DNA from: Fremontodendron californicum
Lineage: Eukaryota; Streptophyta; Magnoliopsida; Malvales; Malvaceae
Direction of reading: 5' to 3'
Length of the DNA stretch: 64,000 nucleotides
Assembly (NCBI GenBank): GCA_030761205.1
Contig: JAULJL010000021.1
Coordinates: 9,405,160 to 9,469,159 of the forward strand
This document shows, piece by piece, positions 32,431 through 45,436 of this stretch. Each line of letters opens with the position of its first letter. Position 1 is the first letter of the stretch. Below the pieces are notes generated by a model. It was not told where the DNA came from, did not search any database, and saw nothing but the letters and a program-made list of their open reading frames with translations. The translations under genes and the position numbers were made by a program.

Positions 32431-35425
32431 CATTGGAAATCTGTTTTACCATAGATTGATTTCCTCTTGAAGAATTTTGAGGATAAGATTTGTTATCTTT
32501 GAAAGCATGTCAATAGGAGCATTCTGATGCATATTTTTCTATACACTTTGATGATGAAAGCTCTTGTCTCATGATGACATCTACATGAAATAAATAAATT
32601 TTGAATTTTAATATTTTGTGTTCATTTTATTTTAGCAATAAATTTGAAATTGTAAAAAAAAAAAAAAAATCAAATGAAACTTTGAGAAAATTTGTGGTAC
32701 ACAATAAATAAGTGGTTTTCACATGAAATAATGAACAATCTTGAGAATATTGATGATCATTGTTAGAAATGACCCAATACCTTCAGCTTTCTCTTTTAGG
32801 CTTTCCTAAGCCTAAATCTTTTGAACCGAGACCACTTGAAAGACCTAATGCTTCAAGGAATATGAATGATTTGACTTCATAAAACCATTGTCATCACAGA
32901 ATAAGCAAAGACGTAGATCTTAGTCTATGCTATGAGCAAAGGAACGAACTTTTTGAAAATTTTCAAATTCCTTGAAAATCAAACAAATGAGACATTCTTT
33001 CAAAAGTCTAGATTTTGATAATTTGGTGTGTGTCAAGATTGTGCTAAAACCATTCATGACCTTTCCCAATAACCACAAAACACTAATTGCCCAAACATCA
33101 CTTCATGATTGACATCATGGGGCACAATGATTAAACTAGATTATCCCTTGTCCCAGAGAAAACCTGTTTTTGGGTCGTATTTTCCTTGTCTCTTCAAAGA
33201 ACTCAGATTGGAAACTCAGCCTTTTCAAAACAGACCTAGACTTGCCATGTTCCTCGTTGATACAAATTCGCATGGATAATCAAATTGGGGCATCATATGT
33301 GGAAATAATGGATACATAGTGAAGAAGGATGGGCTAATGCATGAATCATTGGGGGCATGCGACGAAAAAAACAAAAAAAAAAGAAAAAAAAGAAAAAGAA
33401 AAATCATGATATCATGCATATGAGAATTCGGATGATTCCAAAGTGCAAAATGAAATTCTGAATATCTATTTCCCCTGAGGATTGCTTTTCAATGAGAATA
33501 TTTGGGCTTGATATGATGAATGGCCATCTTTCATATCCCTTTCACAAGAAAAAAAATTATTATCCATAGTCACCCCTTTTGAGCCAAAAGAATTCTTAAT
33601 TCTTTGAACCCTGATCAAGGATTACCCTCTACACTGGGGGGCAAATGCGAGGAAAGATCTTTTCAAAGATCATTGAGAAATGAGTGACAGCTCAGGGACA
33701 GACACAAAGCAAATGGAGCCCCGAATAAATACGGGCGCACTCTGTCAAAGAAAAAAGAAGAGGAAAAGATGACGAAATGAAAGCCAAGAAAAACAAACAA
33801 AAAACACAATAAAAAAATGTGTGTGAAAGACATGGCAAATTGAAAGCCAAAAGCAAGGAAGAAAAAGAGCAAAATCAAAAAGAAAGAAATGTCCAAGAAG
33901 AGACACATGCTTCAAAGAAAATCCTCTTCAAGAAAGGATCCTTGATCTGATTACCCTCAAACACATATTTTGGGCCTATTTATCCTTTCTTTCTGAACCC
34001 TGAGCCATGACCTACATTACGTGCTTTAAAAGTCCATTTTGATCAAGCATGAATGTTTAATTTGAAGGGTTTTCCTCAGATTTTATCCCATCTCATCAAA
34101 TTCTCATTTCACTAAGGAAGAATTTAGAATTTTCAAGTGCATGGTAAAAAAAAAAAAAAAGAGAGAACAATTGAAAAGAATGGGACTCTAGGGTGAAAAC
34201 CCAAAAAACGGGCGGTCTAGAGTAGAATAGGAATTTTTGATGCCATCTATGATAGTGCCGATACCCCAAAAGAAAAGATCTTATTAAAGGAGTGGTCATC
34301 GAGGAACATCTAGGAATTCCTGAACCCTCCAAATTGTCAGCTCTCATTCAGAGGATTGTCTTCAAAAACTGAAACTTTTGTTCCCAAGATTAAACTTTCT
34401 GGTTTAAACATCTCAGCCAATCTTGACGCTTGTCAAAATGCCTTGATACGGAAACAAAAAAGAATGTTGAATTTGCTGGGTTCTCAATGAATTCATGATT
34501 TATAAAACATGTTCCATTTGTGAGCCTAGAAGGGATATACATTTTTGTCATGAAGTTTTCCTGGAAAAGCCAGAATCTTGTTATACCAAGCCTTGCCAAT
34601 CCCAGTTGAAAAAACCCAGATTGATACTTAGAGAAATTTCTAACAATGATCATCAGTCTTCAAAATATTTGTACATCACACATTGTGGGGATAATATTTT
34701 TCGTTCAGAAGTTTTCAAAATGAGAAAACAAATAAAGATATTTTTGAAATACCCATTCTGATGTTGACATGAGACAAGGATTTTTCTAACTCAAAGGTGT
34801 AGAACTGCCAGAATAGGTCCTGACTTCCAGATATGAGAAGAAGAAATCGAACCCAGTGCAGATCTCTTTGATGAAAGTTTGAAAACTGTTGGGGCAAAGA
34901 GAATAGCCAAAATGAATTGAAGATATACTCTGATTTGAAGAGGAAAAATAAATTTGAAAGGCTAAGCCAAAGTCTAGAAAAACAACCGGGGGCATTTGCA
35001 TCACTCATGAGCACTCATCTCTTTATCGAGCTTTTGCATCTGCACAGTGTCAGCAAGCATTTGCATCATTCATGGGTATTTGCATTGGCACTATTCCATA
35101 AGCATCTGCATTTTACCTTTACATTTACAATTCTTCATGGAATTCGTATTTGTGTCATCTCAAACAATTGCATCATTTCAAGAATCATTGCATTTTCGTT
35201 AATGTGTGGTAATTGTAGTTACACCATTCATAAACCAGTTACATGAACACAATTAGTAAGGGCATCTGCATCATGAAACATGGGCATCAATCCAAGTCAT
35301 TTACATTTGCATTAAAGACATTTGCACCAGTTTAAGTCATTTCGTATCTTATTCAACATATGCATTTGCATCAAAAAGCATTCGCATCTTCTCAAAATCT
35401 TTAGGTTAATTTTCAACAATTCTTC
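32431..35425 (+). other. Non-coding LARD interior
   Basis: No sustained frame was seen on either strand. It has A-rich and short-repeat sequence, with repeated 'gcatttgcat' motifs towards 35000-35400. Confidence 0.6.
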
Positions 35426-35429
35426 ACCA

Positions 35430-36565
35430 CCATTCTTAAGACCTCCGGGCACCATTCTTAAGACCTCCGGGCATCATTTTTAAAGTCGCATACAGCGCAT
35501 TTCTTCCAAATTATGGGTAAGACCTCCGGGCACCATTCTTAAGACCTCCGGGCATCATTTTTAAAGTCGCATACAGCGCATTTCTTCCAAATTATGGGTA
35601 AGACCTCCGGGCACCATTCTTAAGACCTCCGGGCATCATTTTTAAAGTCGCATACAGCGCATTTCTTCCAAATTATGGGTAAGACCTCCGGGCACCATTC
35701 TTAAGACCTCCGGGCATCATTTTTAAAGTCGCATACAACGCATTTCTTCCAAATTATGGGTAAGACCTCCGGGCACCATTCTTAAGACCTCCGGGCATCA
35801 TTTTTAAAGTCGCATACAGCGCATTTCTTCCAAATTATGGGTAAGACCTCCGGGCACCATTCTTAAGACCTCCGGGCATCATTTTTAAAGTCGCATACAG
35901 CGCATTTCTTCCAAATCACGGGTAAGGCCTCCGGGCACTATTCTTAAGACCTCCGGGCATCATTTTTAAAGTCGCATACAGCGAATTTCTTCCAAATTAT
36001 GGGTAAGGCCTCCGGGCACCATTCTTAAGACCTTCGGGCATCATTTTTAAAGTCGCATACAGCGCATTTCTTCCAAATTATGGGTAAGGCCTCCGGGCAC
36101 CATTCTTAAGACCTCCGGGCATCATTTTTAAAGTCGCATACAGCGCATTTCTTCCAAATCACGGGTAAGGCCTCCGGGCACCATTCTTAAGACCTTCGGG
36201 CATCATTTTTAAAGTCGCATACAGCGCATTTTTTCAAATCACAGGTAAGGCCTCCGGGCACCATTCTTAAGACCTCCGGGCATCATTTTTAAAGTCGCAT
36301 ACAGCGCATAATTTTTCAAATCACAGGTAAGACCTCCGGGCAACATCTTTAAGACCTCCGGGCATAACTTTTTTTTTCAGGGGTAAGGCCTATGGGCACC
36401 ATTTTTAAGACCTCCGGGCTTAATTTTTTTCAAATCACAGGTAAGACCTCCGGGCAACATCTTTAAGACCTCCGGGCATAACTTTTTTCAGGGGTAAGAC
36501 CTCCGGGCACCAATTTTTAAGACCTCCGGGCACCATTTTAAGACCTTCGGGCACCAATTTTAAAG
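35430..36565 (+). repeat. 81-bp tandem array near the LARD 3' end
   Basis: The unit is 81 bp (starts at 35517, 35598, 35679 and so on). Each holds two TTAAGACCTCCGGGCAYCAT sub-repeats and a tttaaagtcgcatacagcgc segment. About ten regular units run to about 36310, followed by shorter degenerate units. Arrays in this position are usual in Tat/Ogre elements. Confidence 0.92.
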
Positions 36566-36894
36566 CCCTTCGAGCATAAATTTTTCTTTGAAAATCGAAT
36601 TCGTTTCCTTAAGACGAATCGAGCCTTGTTTAGGCAGGGAATTCAATTTAAAGACAAAACCTTCAATTTATTGTTTAAAAATAATAATAAAAAAAATGAA
36701 AAAAGAGAAAATAGAAAAAAGGAAAAAAGAAAAAATGAAAAAAAGAAGAAGAAAAAAATGAAAAATAGAAAATGAAAAAATGAAAATGAAAAAGAAAAAG
36801 AAACCCCTTTCCCTTTCCTTCACATGTGATGTCACTGACCGTACAAAATTAGTGTCGGTTTATCTTTGCCTGATTCCTGATTCTCAGCAATAGC

Positions 36895-36908
36895 CAAAGA
36901 GGGGCAGC
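36895..36908 (+). other. Polypurine tract of the LARD
   Basis: AAAGAGGGGCAGC lies immediately before the 3' LTR TGTAGACAC. Confidence 0.7.
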
Positions 36909-39900
36909 TGTAGACACCTAATTTTGTCCGGACCACTAAACAGGTATGTTTTCCTCCTATATTGATGTTTCCGAGTATAAAAAGACTGTTTTCATCCTGC
37001 AGGTGGTACTCCGAGACTTAGTTTAAGACGGCGAGCACAAAAAGTCAAACATAAAAAAAAGTCAACCCTGAAAAAGTCAAACCCGAAAAAGTCAAGCCTA
37101 GAAAGTCAACTATTGAAAAAGTCAACCCACTTTCAAAATCAAGATTTTAAGTTCAATTGAAAAATGGAGAAAGAATTTTGATAATCCGAGGTCTACATTG
37201 AAAGATATGGACTTCGGAAGTTGGGATTTGGAGATTCAGTAGAAAAGAAACCCTAATCCGAGAAATTTGGGGAAAAGTGCTTAAACGATCAAACTGGTCG
37301 AAATTGAAGGTTCCAAATGAAAGATAAGCACTGACTAAGGGTAATGTAGAAGTCACTTGCAAGAAAAACCGAGAGAAAAGTCAATCCGGGAGAAAACCGA
37401 GAATTAGGGTTTTAGTGGATTTCGGTGAAATCAGGAAGAATCACAGAAATGGCCCGACTTGGTAAGACCAAAGCCCCCAATGGATGAGGAATGATTAAAA
37501 AGGATGGCCCAAGGCTCAGATTGAAGAAAATCTGAAAATCGGACTTGTTTTGAGCAAAACCAGGTTTCGGAGGTTAAAGGGCAAAATTGGAAAATTTTGG
37601 GAAAAATAGCAAATGGACTCCGAAAATTATGGAAAATTTGTCAATCTCATTCTTAAATCATTTGAAGGAGATTGGCGAAAGAAAATCTTGATTCCGAGTT
37701 CGTTTGCAAAATGGCCAAATCCCGGGCTTCTTATGTAGTAATTCAAAAAGATAAATCCCGGAAAAATAGCAAATGGACTCCAAAAATTCTGAAATTTGGC
37801 AAATCTCATTTTTAAATTATTTGGAAGAGATTGGCGAAATAAAATCTTGATTCCGAGTTCGTTTGCAAAATGGTCAAATCCCGGGCCTCCCATGCAGTAA
37901 TTCAAGCCGATAAATCCCGAAAAAATACCAAATGAGCTCCAAAAATTATGAAAACTTCCAGATCACACTTTTTAATTATTTTGAAGAGATTGGTGAAGAA
38001 AAATCTTGATTTGGAGCTCGTTTAAAAAATGGTAAAAAGTAGGGGCATAAAAGGACATTTTGGGAAGAAAAAATCCAAATAAATAGCAAACGGACTCGGA
38101 TAATTTTGAAAACTTCCAGAACTCAATATTTTATTATTTTGGAAGTATTAAAAAAATAAAAATTGAATTTGGAGCCCGTTTGATATTTATTTTGCATCCG
38201 GGGGGCAAAATGGTCGTTTCACCCAAGCAACCGAAAAGGGCTTCTTTGGGCCTTTCAAAAATCAGAGCTGGGCTGGAAAAGAGAAGTGTTGGCCTGCCCA
38301 AGCCCAAAGGAAGGAGGAAGCTTAGGATTTTTTTCAATCAAGTGATTAAAAATCAAGAGTTAAGTTAGAGATTTTCATTTTTGAGCCTAAGTCCCAATCC
38401 CACATCCCTTTGTAATGTCAAGCCAAGGAGGTGCTCACCTTATAAATAAGGGGTCTTGGCCTTTGGTTGAAATCACCCACTACCCCTTGTGAGATAGTCT
38501 ATACACTTGTATTAGGATTATCCGGGTGGTGAGTCATAGTGTTTTTGTTGAGAGGGTTTGTAGCTTAATCCGTTCAAAAGCTACTCTGAGGGTTTGTAGC
38601 TTAATCCGTTCAAAAGCTACTCCGAGGGTTTGTAGCTTAATCCGTTCAAAAGCTACTCTGAGGGTTTGTAGCTTAATCCGTTCAAAAGCTACTCTGAGGG
38701 TTTGTAGCTTAATCCGTTCAAAAGCTACTCTGAGGGTTTATAGCTTAATCCGTTCAAAAGCTACTTGTGAGAGGGTTTGTGGCTTAATCCGTTCAAAAGC
38801 TACTCTGAGGGTTTATAGCTTAATCCGTTCAAAAGCTACTTGGTGAGTTTTCATTTTAAAATAATGTTTCTTGTTCTTCCTTCATTTCCTTTCTTAAGTA
38901 TATTTTTCTTACATTTTGTTTTTACAATAAACTCACCATGGCTAAATGGCCTACATTATTTATTTTAAGTTGTTATTTTTGATTCATTTTACCATATTGT
39001 TTATGCTATTTTCTTTATTTTTGATGTTTTAAATATTATGTTATTTCATGTTCTTAAGTTATATTTAATTTGGTTGCTTTGTTTGTTGCCATTTATGTCT
39101 TAGATATCATGTTTTTACATTTTTAATTTTCTGTTTTCATGTTGTTTAAATTTGAGCATGTTTTAGAGTTAGCATATTAAGTGTTTGTGAAAATGCTTGT
39201 GTAATTCTTTGCATGATTCTTGTTTTATATCTTAGTAAGCATGTTTTAGATTTGGTATATTAGGTGTTTGTGAAAATGCTTGCATGATTTAAGTGTTATG
39301 ACTTAGTTTTTCATGTTTGTATGCCAAGTGTTTGTGAAAATGCCATGCTTGTTGGAGCTTGGGGCCATTTGGCTACTCCATGTGTTTTGCATTGTGTGTT
39401 GTATTTTTGTCATGCTAGTTGTTAGGTTTTTGCATTTGCATGATATTTGGTTGGATTTTTGAATTAAGCATGCCTTGTGTTTGTGAAAATGCCATGCATG
39501 TCTTAGGTCTAGGTTACATTAAATACCATGCAAGTTCATGTTAGGTCTAGGCCATATTATTTATGTCATGCATTTTCCTTACATTTAGGTTTAGATCCAT
39601 GCATTTCATGCATTATGTTTGCTGCATTGTTTCATGCATTTCATGTTCATGCCACTTGAATAATGACTTGAGCCAATTAATGGTTCAAGGTCATGCTCTC
39701 TTGAGCACACTTGTGGAAAATTAAGTTTGTCAAATTGATTATTCTACCTTTGTGATTTTTTTTACTTAGCCAATTTTTATCTAACTTTCAAAAAGTCCTA
39801 GCTACTGTCTTCAAGTCATTCTATGAGTTTCAAATATTTTTATTTTGGTTTTTAGATGATTTTATCAAAGACAAAAAAAAAATGTGTTGGCAAAGCAGTT

Positions 39901-41508
39901 TTTTTTCCACCCAAAACTCGTACATCTCCGATTTTTCTGGGAATCATCTTTGATCAGAAAATTAAGTCGATTTTTTTCCGTGTATTTTTACATGTCATGA
40001 GTCTCCAATAATTTTTTCAGAATTTTTGGAATTTTTAAAAATAGGGTAAAAAATCGTGGATTAAAACTGGACAGTGGAGTCAGAATTGAATTTAAAGAAA
40101 AACAAAGCAGTTTTTTCTCCTCCAAAAACTTGTACATCTCCGATTTTTCTGGGAATTCATCTTTGATCAGAAAATTAAGTCGATTTTTTTCCGTGTATTT
40201 TTACATGTCCTGAGTCTCCAATAATTTTTTCAGAATTTTTGGAATTTTTAAAAATAGGGTAAAAAATCGTGGATTAAAACTGGACAGTGAAGTCAGAATT
40301 GAATTTAAAAAGAAAAACCATTTTTCTGATTTGGTTAATTTACTTAGAGTGGACTGATTAGGAGAGTTAGCTACTGACTTAGGGTGGTTCCTAAGCCTTT
40401 TTAAACTCTAAAAATGGTTTTTCAAGTCCCGGGTTAAGGGTAGCCAAGTCCGGATTTTTTTAAACTTAGGAAATTAGAGTCATTTTAAAAATTTTAGCCC
40501 AGTTTTTATTTTTAATTCAAACTTTTCAAAATTGTTTTCAAACAATCACAAAGTATTTTGGTTTTAGAATATTTAATTTGACATATTTTCCTAAGGTAGC
40601 CGGATATCTTTTTAGATATACGGATTTCCTTAATTAAAGGAAAAAATACATTTCATGCATTGCATTTTTATATTCATGCATTTTATATAATATGTGATTC
40701 TTGCCATAATAATTTCTATGTGACATTTAGGTTGCATTATATTATTTAGATTTTGCTATGTCATTTTATTTATGTCATGCCTATACATATTCATTTCTTT
40801 TAAATGTTTTCAAAAAAAAAAGATAATGGTTTTCAATAAAAATAAAGATATTCCCGAGTTAAAATAATTCATGAGTTCTCTACCGGGTTTGCTGGAGGGA
40901 ATATCATCAATTATTATTAATAAAGGAATATCTTTCTTTCAAAAAAAAAGAGAATGATTCGGAAAGTTTTCCAAAACTAATAAAAATTTCTATATTTTAC
41001 CACGTTTGTTGGGGAATATAGGAAAATTTTGAATTTATAAATTCCGGATCATTTTCAATAAAAAATGGAATTATTTTTCTTTAAATTGGGAATTAATTTG
41101 AAATACTAAATTTAAAACCAACTTTTACCGAGACTTGAGATAACACACGATTAATAAGGTACCGATTTATACGGGCGTTGTGGGGGTGCTAATCCTTCCC
41201 TGCACGTAACCGACTCCCGAACTCGCTTCTTTGATTTCTCTGGTTTAAAACGCAGACTTGAAATTGGTTTTTAAAATGTTTTAATTAATTTTAAAATATT
41301 TTATAAAACCGGTTTTAATAGGTGGCCGATCACACCTAGCTAAAAAAGATTGGTGGCGACTCCATGTCTTTTTTTAAGGTCATTTTCAAAACCTTCATTT
41401 CTAGAGGAATTAAGTCGACTTTTCCTCGGTTTTTTTTTAAATGTCACGCTTAACGAATAATAAAGTCTTGCGATGAGACTCGTCGTTATTATTTTTTAGG
41501 TTGCGACA
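36909..41508 (+). repeat. 3' LTR of the LARD
   Basis: 4600 bp, same structure as the 5' LTR. The main length difference is two extra 36-bp units in the hairpin array (8 units, about 38550-38840). Confidence 0.94.
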
Positions 41509-41513
41509 ATTGT

Positions 41514-42130
41514 AATTCAATTTATAGAAATTTTGTGTGTTCGTGTTGTGTCTCAATTCATGACATATTTTGCATAATTTTTCATAGTGATTCAATTTAG
41601 AGAAAATTTTGTATGTTCATGACGTGTTCGTATTATTTTTTTGTGTTCAAAGTATTATAAATTTATATAAATTTTTACACGTTAATAATTCGTTTTATAT
41701 ATATTTTGACACGTTCGTGTATTCGTGTCGTGTTTAAATTATTTTTTCATGTTGTGTTTGTGTCGTGTCTCAATCATTTCATATTTTGTTTTTTTTTTTC
41801 ATGTGTTTAAAGTATTATAAATTTAAATAAATTTTTACACGTTAATAATTCATTTTATTTATATTTTAACACGTTTGTGTATTCATGTAGTGTTCATATT
41901 ATTTTTCGTGTTGTGTATTAATTATTTTTGCTATGTTGTGTTCGTGTGATGTCTAAATTCATTTCATATTTTGTATAGTTTGTCATTGTCATTCAATTTA
42001 GAGAAAATTTGTGTGTACATGTCGTGTCTCAATTCATGACATATTTTGTATAATTTGTTATAGTGATTCAATTTAAAGAAAAAATTGTGTTTATGACGTG
42101 TTCGTGTTATTTTTTTATGTGTTCAAAGTA
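41514..42130. repeat. CGTGTTCGTGTCGTGTC repeat tract
   Basis: At least three tandem-like, diverged repeats of 'acacgttaataattc...tttgacacgttcgtgtattcg' and 'gtgtctcaattcatgacata'. The left part of the same tract is at 25495-25703, so the LARD inserted into it. Confidence 0.7.
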
Positions 42131-42405
42131 TTATAAACTCTAGATTCGAGATTCGAAGCTCTACTCTAACTTAACCGAGTTTCATTTTGTATGCTCAAGC
42201 TCAAGTTCATAATTTACTTAAGCTGCTTGAGCTCGAATCCATTAGGCCCAGTAAAATTGTAAATGTGAATATTAAGGGTCCGTTTGTTTCACAGAAAATG
42301 ACTTACGAAAAATGATTTCTGCATTTTTTGGTATTTGGTTAAGAGAAATTTGATTGGTCAACGGAAAATGACTTATTGATCAACGAAAAATAAGGTCTAT
42401 TTTAT

Positions 42406-42446
42406 GAAAATTGTCTTCCCCTTTTCAAAAGGGGAAGACAATTTTC
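42406..42446. repeat. 41-bp palindrome with 20-bp arms and a 1-nt centre
   Basis: GAAAATTGTCTTCCCCTTTT is followed by C and then its exact reverse complement. Confidence 0.9.
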
Positions 42447-42579
42447 AGAAAAGAAATGTCAATGAGTAAGGCTACTCATTAAACCCATAAAACCTAGTTC
42501 AACTCGAATCAAGATTTGGATATCATATTTTAGATCATGACTTAATTTGACTCGAGCCAAATATTATTATATTAATAAA

Positions 42580-43560
42580 AAAATTTATTGTTTAATTATA
42601 AAAATATATTAAAATATTAATATAAACATATTTAATATTGTAATTTTCAATATTTTATTTAAATACTATTAAACATACATATTTTATATTATTATCATTT
42701 TAATAATAAATAATAAATTATTAGTATAATGAATATCATCTATTATTTTAATAAAAAATATTATTTCATATAACAATATTATTATTTTAATAACAAATTG
42801 TAACATTATCAATATTTGAAATTTTAAATAGTATTTTTAATATTTTATTGAAAAATGTTTTTATATTATTATTTTAATAATAAATATGTATAAATTATAC
42901 TTTATAAAGATTTAATAAATAAATGTTTTTAGTATAAAAATATTATTATTTTAATAGTATAAATATTAATAGAAATAATATTATAATAATTATTAGAATA
43001 CTTTAAATATTTTAAAATATTTATATAATTAATATTTTAATAATAAATAATATTATTTAAGTATTTAATATTAATATAATATTTTAATATTAAATATTAT
43101 TATTAAAATATTAATATTTGAAATATTAATATTAAAAAATAATATTTTAAAATTTATAATTAATATTTTTTAATATTTTATGTCATATTACTATTTTAAA
43201 AAAATAAAAATAATATTTTAATAATTATTATATTAATTGAAATAATGTTTTAATATTTATGTCAATATTAATATTTGAAAAAACTAAAAATAATATTTTA
43301 ATAATAATTATATTAATAGAAATAATATTTTAATAATTATTATATTAATATTATCAATATAATTAATATTTTAATAATAAATAATATTATTTTAATTATT
43401 TAATATTAATAGAATATTTAGTATTAAATATTATTATGAAAATATTAATATTAGAAATAATACTATTTTTAATATTAAAAATATTAAAATTTTAATAATA
43501 AATCATTTTTGATATTTTAATAATTCATATTTATGTCGATATTGTTATTTGAAAAAAGTA
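42580..43560. repeat. Extremely AT-rich low-complexity block
   Basis: Almost only A and T, with taatattttaataataaata-like words throughout. No frame or element is resolvable. Confidence 0.8.
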
Positions 43561-43956
43561 GATTTTTCAAAAAATAACCAAACAACAGAAAACATTTTTC
43601 ATTATGTCGTTCGAACATCAAAAAATCTTTACTTTTTCGAAAAGTCATCACTTTATCTTGAAAATATTTTCTAAAAGCCAATTTCTGCAAAACAAATGGA
43701 CCCTAAACATTATATATATATATATATATTTTTTTTCATTTACTTATATATACAAATTAAACATGTTAAAATACATGAAAAAAATTGCTTAATTAGACTC
43801 GCGAGTTTTTTTAATTATATATCAGCTCGACTCATTACTTGAGTAGTTCAACTCAAGTTTTGAATAACTTCACTCGTTTACACCTATAAATAGAAGATCA
43901 TCACCAATCAATTAAATCAAATACTCGGTTGCTAATATATATAAAATTATTATCTT

Positions 43957-44343
43957 GTATACTGGCGGTGAACATTTTTAACTCCGCAAGCGGGGCTTAC
44001 AAGCTTTCGTAACTTTTTGTACAATTTATATTTTTTTAATCCGACCGTCATATTTTGTGTTCTATTCGCGTAGATCATGCACGTCGAGTTTCGAGTAAAT
44101 TAAAAATGTTTAACTATTTGTTCCAACGTAAAAAATATTTAACCGTTTAATAAATATTGTAAAAGATAGTTTTATCGATCGATATGATAGGGATATCGGA
44201 TCAATTCGAAACTTTACGTGCACGACGAGTACGATTATATTGTTAAATCCGACGATCGGTTTGTACAAATACAAATCGTACAAAAAGTTACGGAAGGGTG
44301 TAAGCCCTGCTTGTGGAGTTAAAAATGTCCACATCCAGTATAC
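43957..44343. mobile_element. MITE with ~60-bp terminal inverted repeats (GTATACTGG)
   Basis: The left end GTATACTGGCGGTGAACATT continues through taactccgcaagcggggctt and gtaactttttgtac. The right end carries the inverse, ending TCCAGTATAC. Long TIRs suggest a MULE-type or similar MITE. The target duplication is uncertain. Confidence 0.7.
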
Positions 44344-44354
44344 ATGATAAAAAT

Positions 44355-44356
<2 letters not shown>

Positions 44357-44396
<40 letters not shown>
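44357..44396. repeat. (AT)n microsatellite
   Basis: About 20 AT dinucleotides, just outside the MITE at 43957-44343. Confidence 0.9.
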
Positions 44397-44398
<2 letters not shown>

Positions 44399-44600
44399 CA
44401 ATAAAATATTTTATCCCAAAATAACAATGGATCATATGTGGTTGGACTCCCCAATTGTAAAAGTAATCACTAATCAGTTGAAGAATATTTGGGTTGGAAC
44501 CGTTGGGCTTTGAACCCATTTACAAGGTTAATAGTTGACACTTGAGATTCCTAGAAAGGGTCCAACAAACCCATGATTTCCGACCATTAGTACATGTACG

Positions 44601-45277
44601 TTGGAGTGTTCACTATTCGATTTTAATCGAATTAACCGATTGAAATTTAATTCGGTTCGTTTAATCGGTTAATCAAATAAATTTTGATTCGATTATCGGT
44701 TAAGGGTTTGAACATTTTTGGTTTGCTTTTGGATTTTGGTTGGTTAGATATATTATTATGGATGGAGTACAATTAGCTTGTTTTGACATTTTGGTTTTGA
44801 TATAAAATCATGTATTAAAAATAAGTTGTAAAATAAATTGGATATTTATTTCAGTTAATCGAAAACCGACTGAATTAACCAAAATAATTTCGATTCGGTT
44901 AATTCACCATTTACATAATTCGGTTCGGTTAATCGGTTAACGAAACAAATTTCGGTTTGGTTATCGGTTAAGGGTTTGAAAATTTTCGGTTTGCTTTTGG
45001 ATTTTGGTTGGTTAGATATATTATTATGGATGGAGTACAATTATCTTGTTTTGATATTTTGGTTTGATATAAAATCATGTATTAAAAATAGGTTGTAAAA
45101 TAAATTGTATATTTATTTCAGTTAATCGAAAACCGACCGAATTAACCAAAATAATTTCGATCGGTTAATTCACTATTTACATAATGCGGTTAACGGTTAA
45201 GGAAAAAAAAATCGGTTAATTTGGTTAATTGTAATTCGCTTCGGTTATTAACCGAATTAACCATTTGAACACCCCTA
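44601..45277. mobile_element. hAT-type MITE with internal ~320-bp duplication
   Basis: The termini TTGGAGTGTTCACTATTCG and TTTGAACACCCCTA are inverted. The flanking 8-mers catgtacg and catgtatg differ at one base. The interior repeats 'ggttaagggtttgaa...ttttggttggttagatatatt' twice (about 44698-44885 and 44965-45150), with many ATTCGGTTAATCGGTT words. Confidence 0.8.
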
Positions 45278-45342
45278 CATGTATGGGCATTAGTTAGGAT
45301 GAGGTAGACTAGTTCGAGTTCTAGTTGGAAACCAACCAAATA

Positions 45343-45386
45343 TCCCACATTGGCTCAGGAGCAGCACAGTAAAAGCTTTTATATGG
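45343..45386 (+). promoter_or_regulatory. U6-type snRNA promoter: USE and TATA
   Basis: TCCCACATTGG (45343-45353) matches the plant upstream sequence element RTCCCACATCG except near its end. TTTATATGG (45378-45386) starts 24 nt later, the spacing of Pol III-type U6 genes, and the U6-like start follows 22 nt after it. Confidence 0.75.
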
Positions 45387-45408
45387 CTGAAAGCAGCAAG
45401 AACAGATT

Positions 45409-45436
45409 GTTCCTTTAGGGACATCCGGTAAAATTG
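45409..45436 (+). pseudogene. U6 snRNA gene truncated after 28 nt
   Basis: GTTCCTTTAGGGACATCCGG followed by TAAAATTG is the 5' stem-loop and start of U6 (consensus GTCCCTTCGGGGACATCCGA then TAAAATTG). The next bases are not U6. They belong to a degenerate family-A MITE fragment, and the ACAGAGA box, catalytic core and T-run are absent. U6 is the catalytic RNA of the spliceosome; this copy cannot work. Confidence 0.75.

Larger units (their letters stand above)
25704..41508 (+). mobile_element. LARD: large non-autonomous LTR retrotransposon, Tat/Ogre-like
   Basis: Two ~4.5 kb LTRs (TGTAGACACCTAATTTTG...TAGGTTGCGACA) are flanked by the exact 5-bp duplication attgt (25699-25703, 41509-41513). 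The PBS TGGCGACTCCGCTGGAGAC follows at 30236, the tRNA-Arg type known for Tat/Ogre elements, and a purine tract AAAGAGGGGCAGC precedes the 3' LTR. The 6.68 kb interior has no intact gag or pol, only tandem arrays and one degenerate zinc-knuckle-like stretch (about 32326). The LTRs are nearly identical over 4.5 kb, so insertion was recent. It must have been moved by proteins of a related autonomous element. Confidence 0.92.
42275..43704. mobile_element. hAT-type MITE (AGGGTCCGTTTGTTT termini) with an AT-rich insertion
   Basis: The termini AGGGTCCGTTTGTTT and AAACAAATGGACCCT are inverted. The flanking 8-mers gaatatta and aaacatta match at six of eight. Near the left half is a 41-bp palindrome (42406-42446). 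About 1 kb of extremely AT-rich sequence (42580-43560) separates the two halves and looks like a later insertion. Confidence 0.65.

Noticed and set aside
35430..36565. Regularly spaced repeats resembling a CRISPR array
   Set aside because: The units are contiguous without unique spacers, lie inside a plant retrotransposon next to its PPT, and the genome is eukaryotic.
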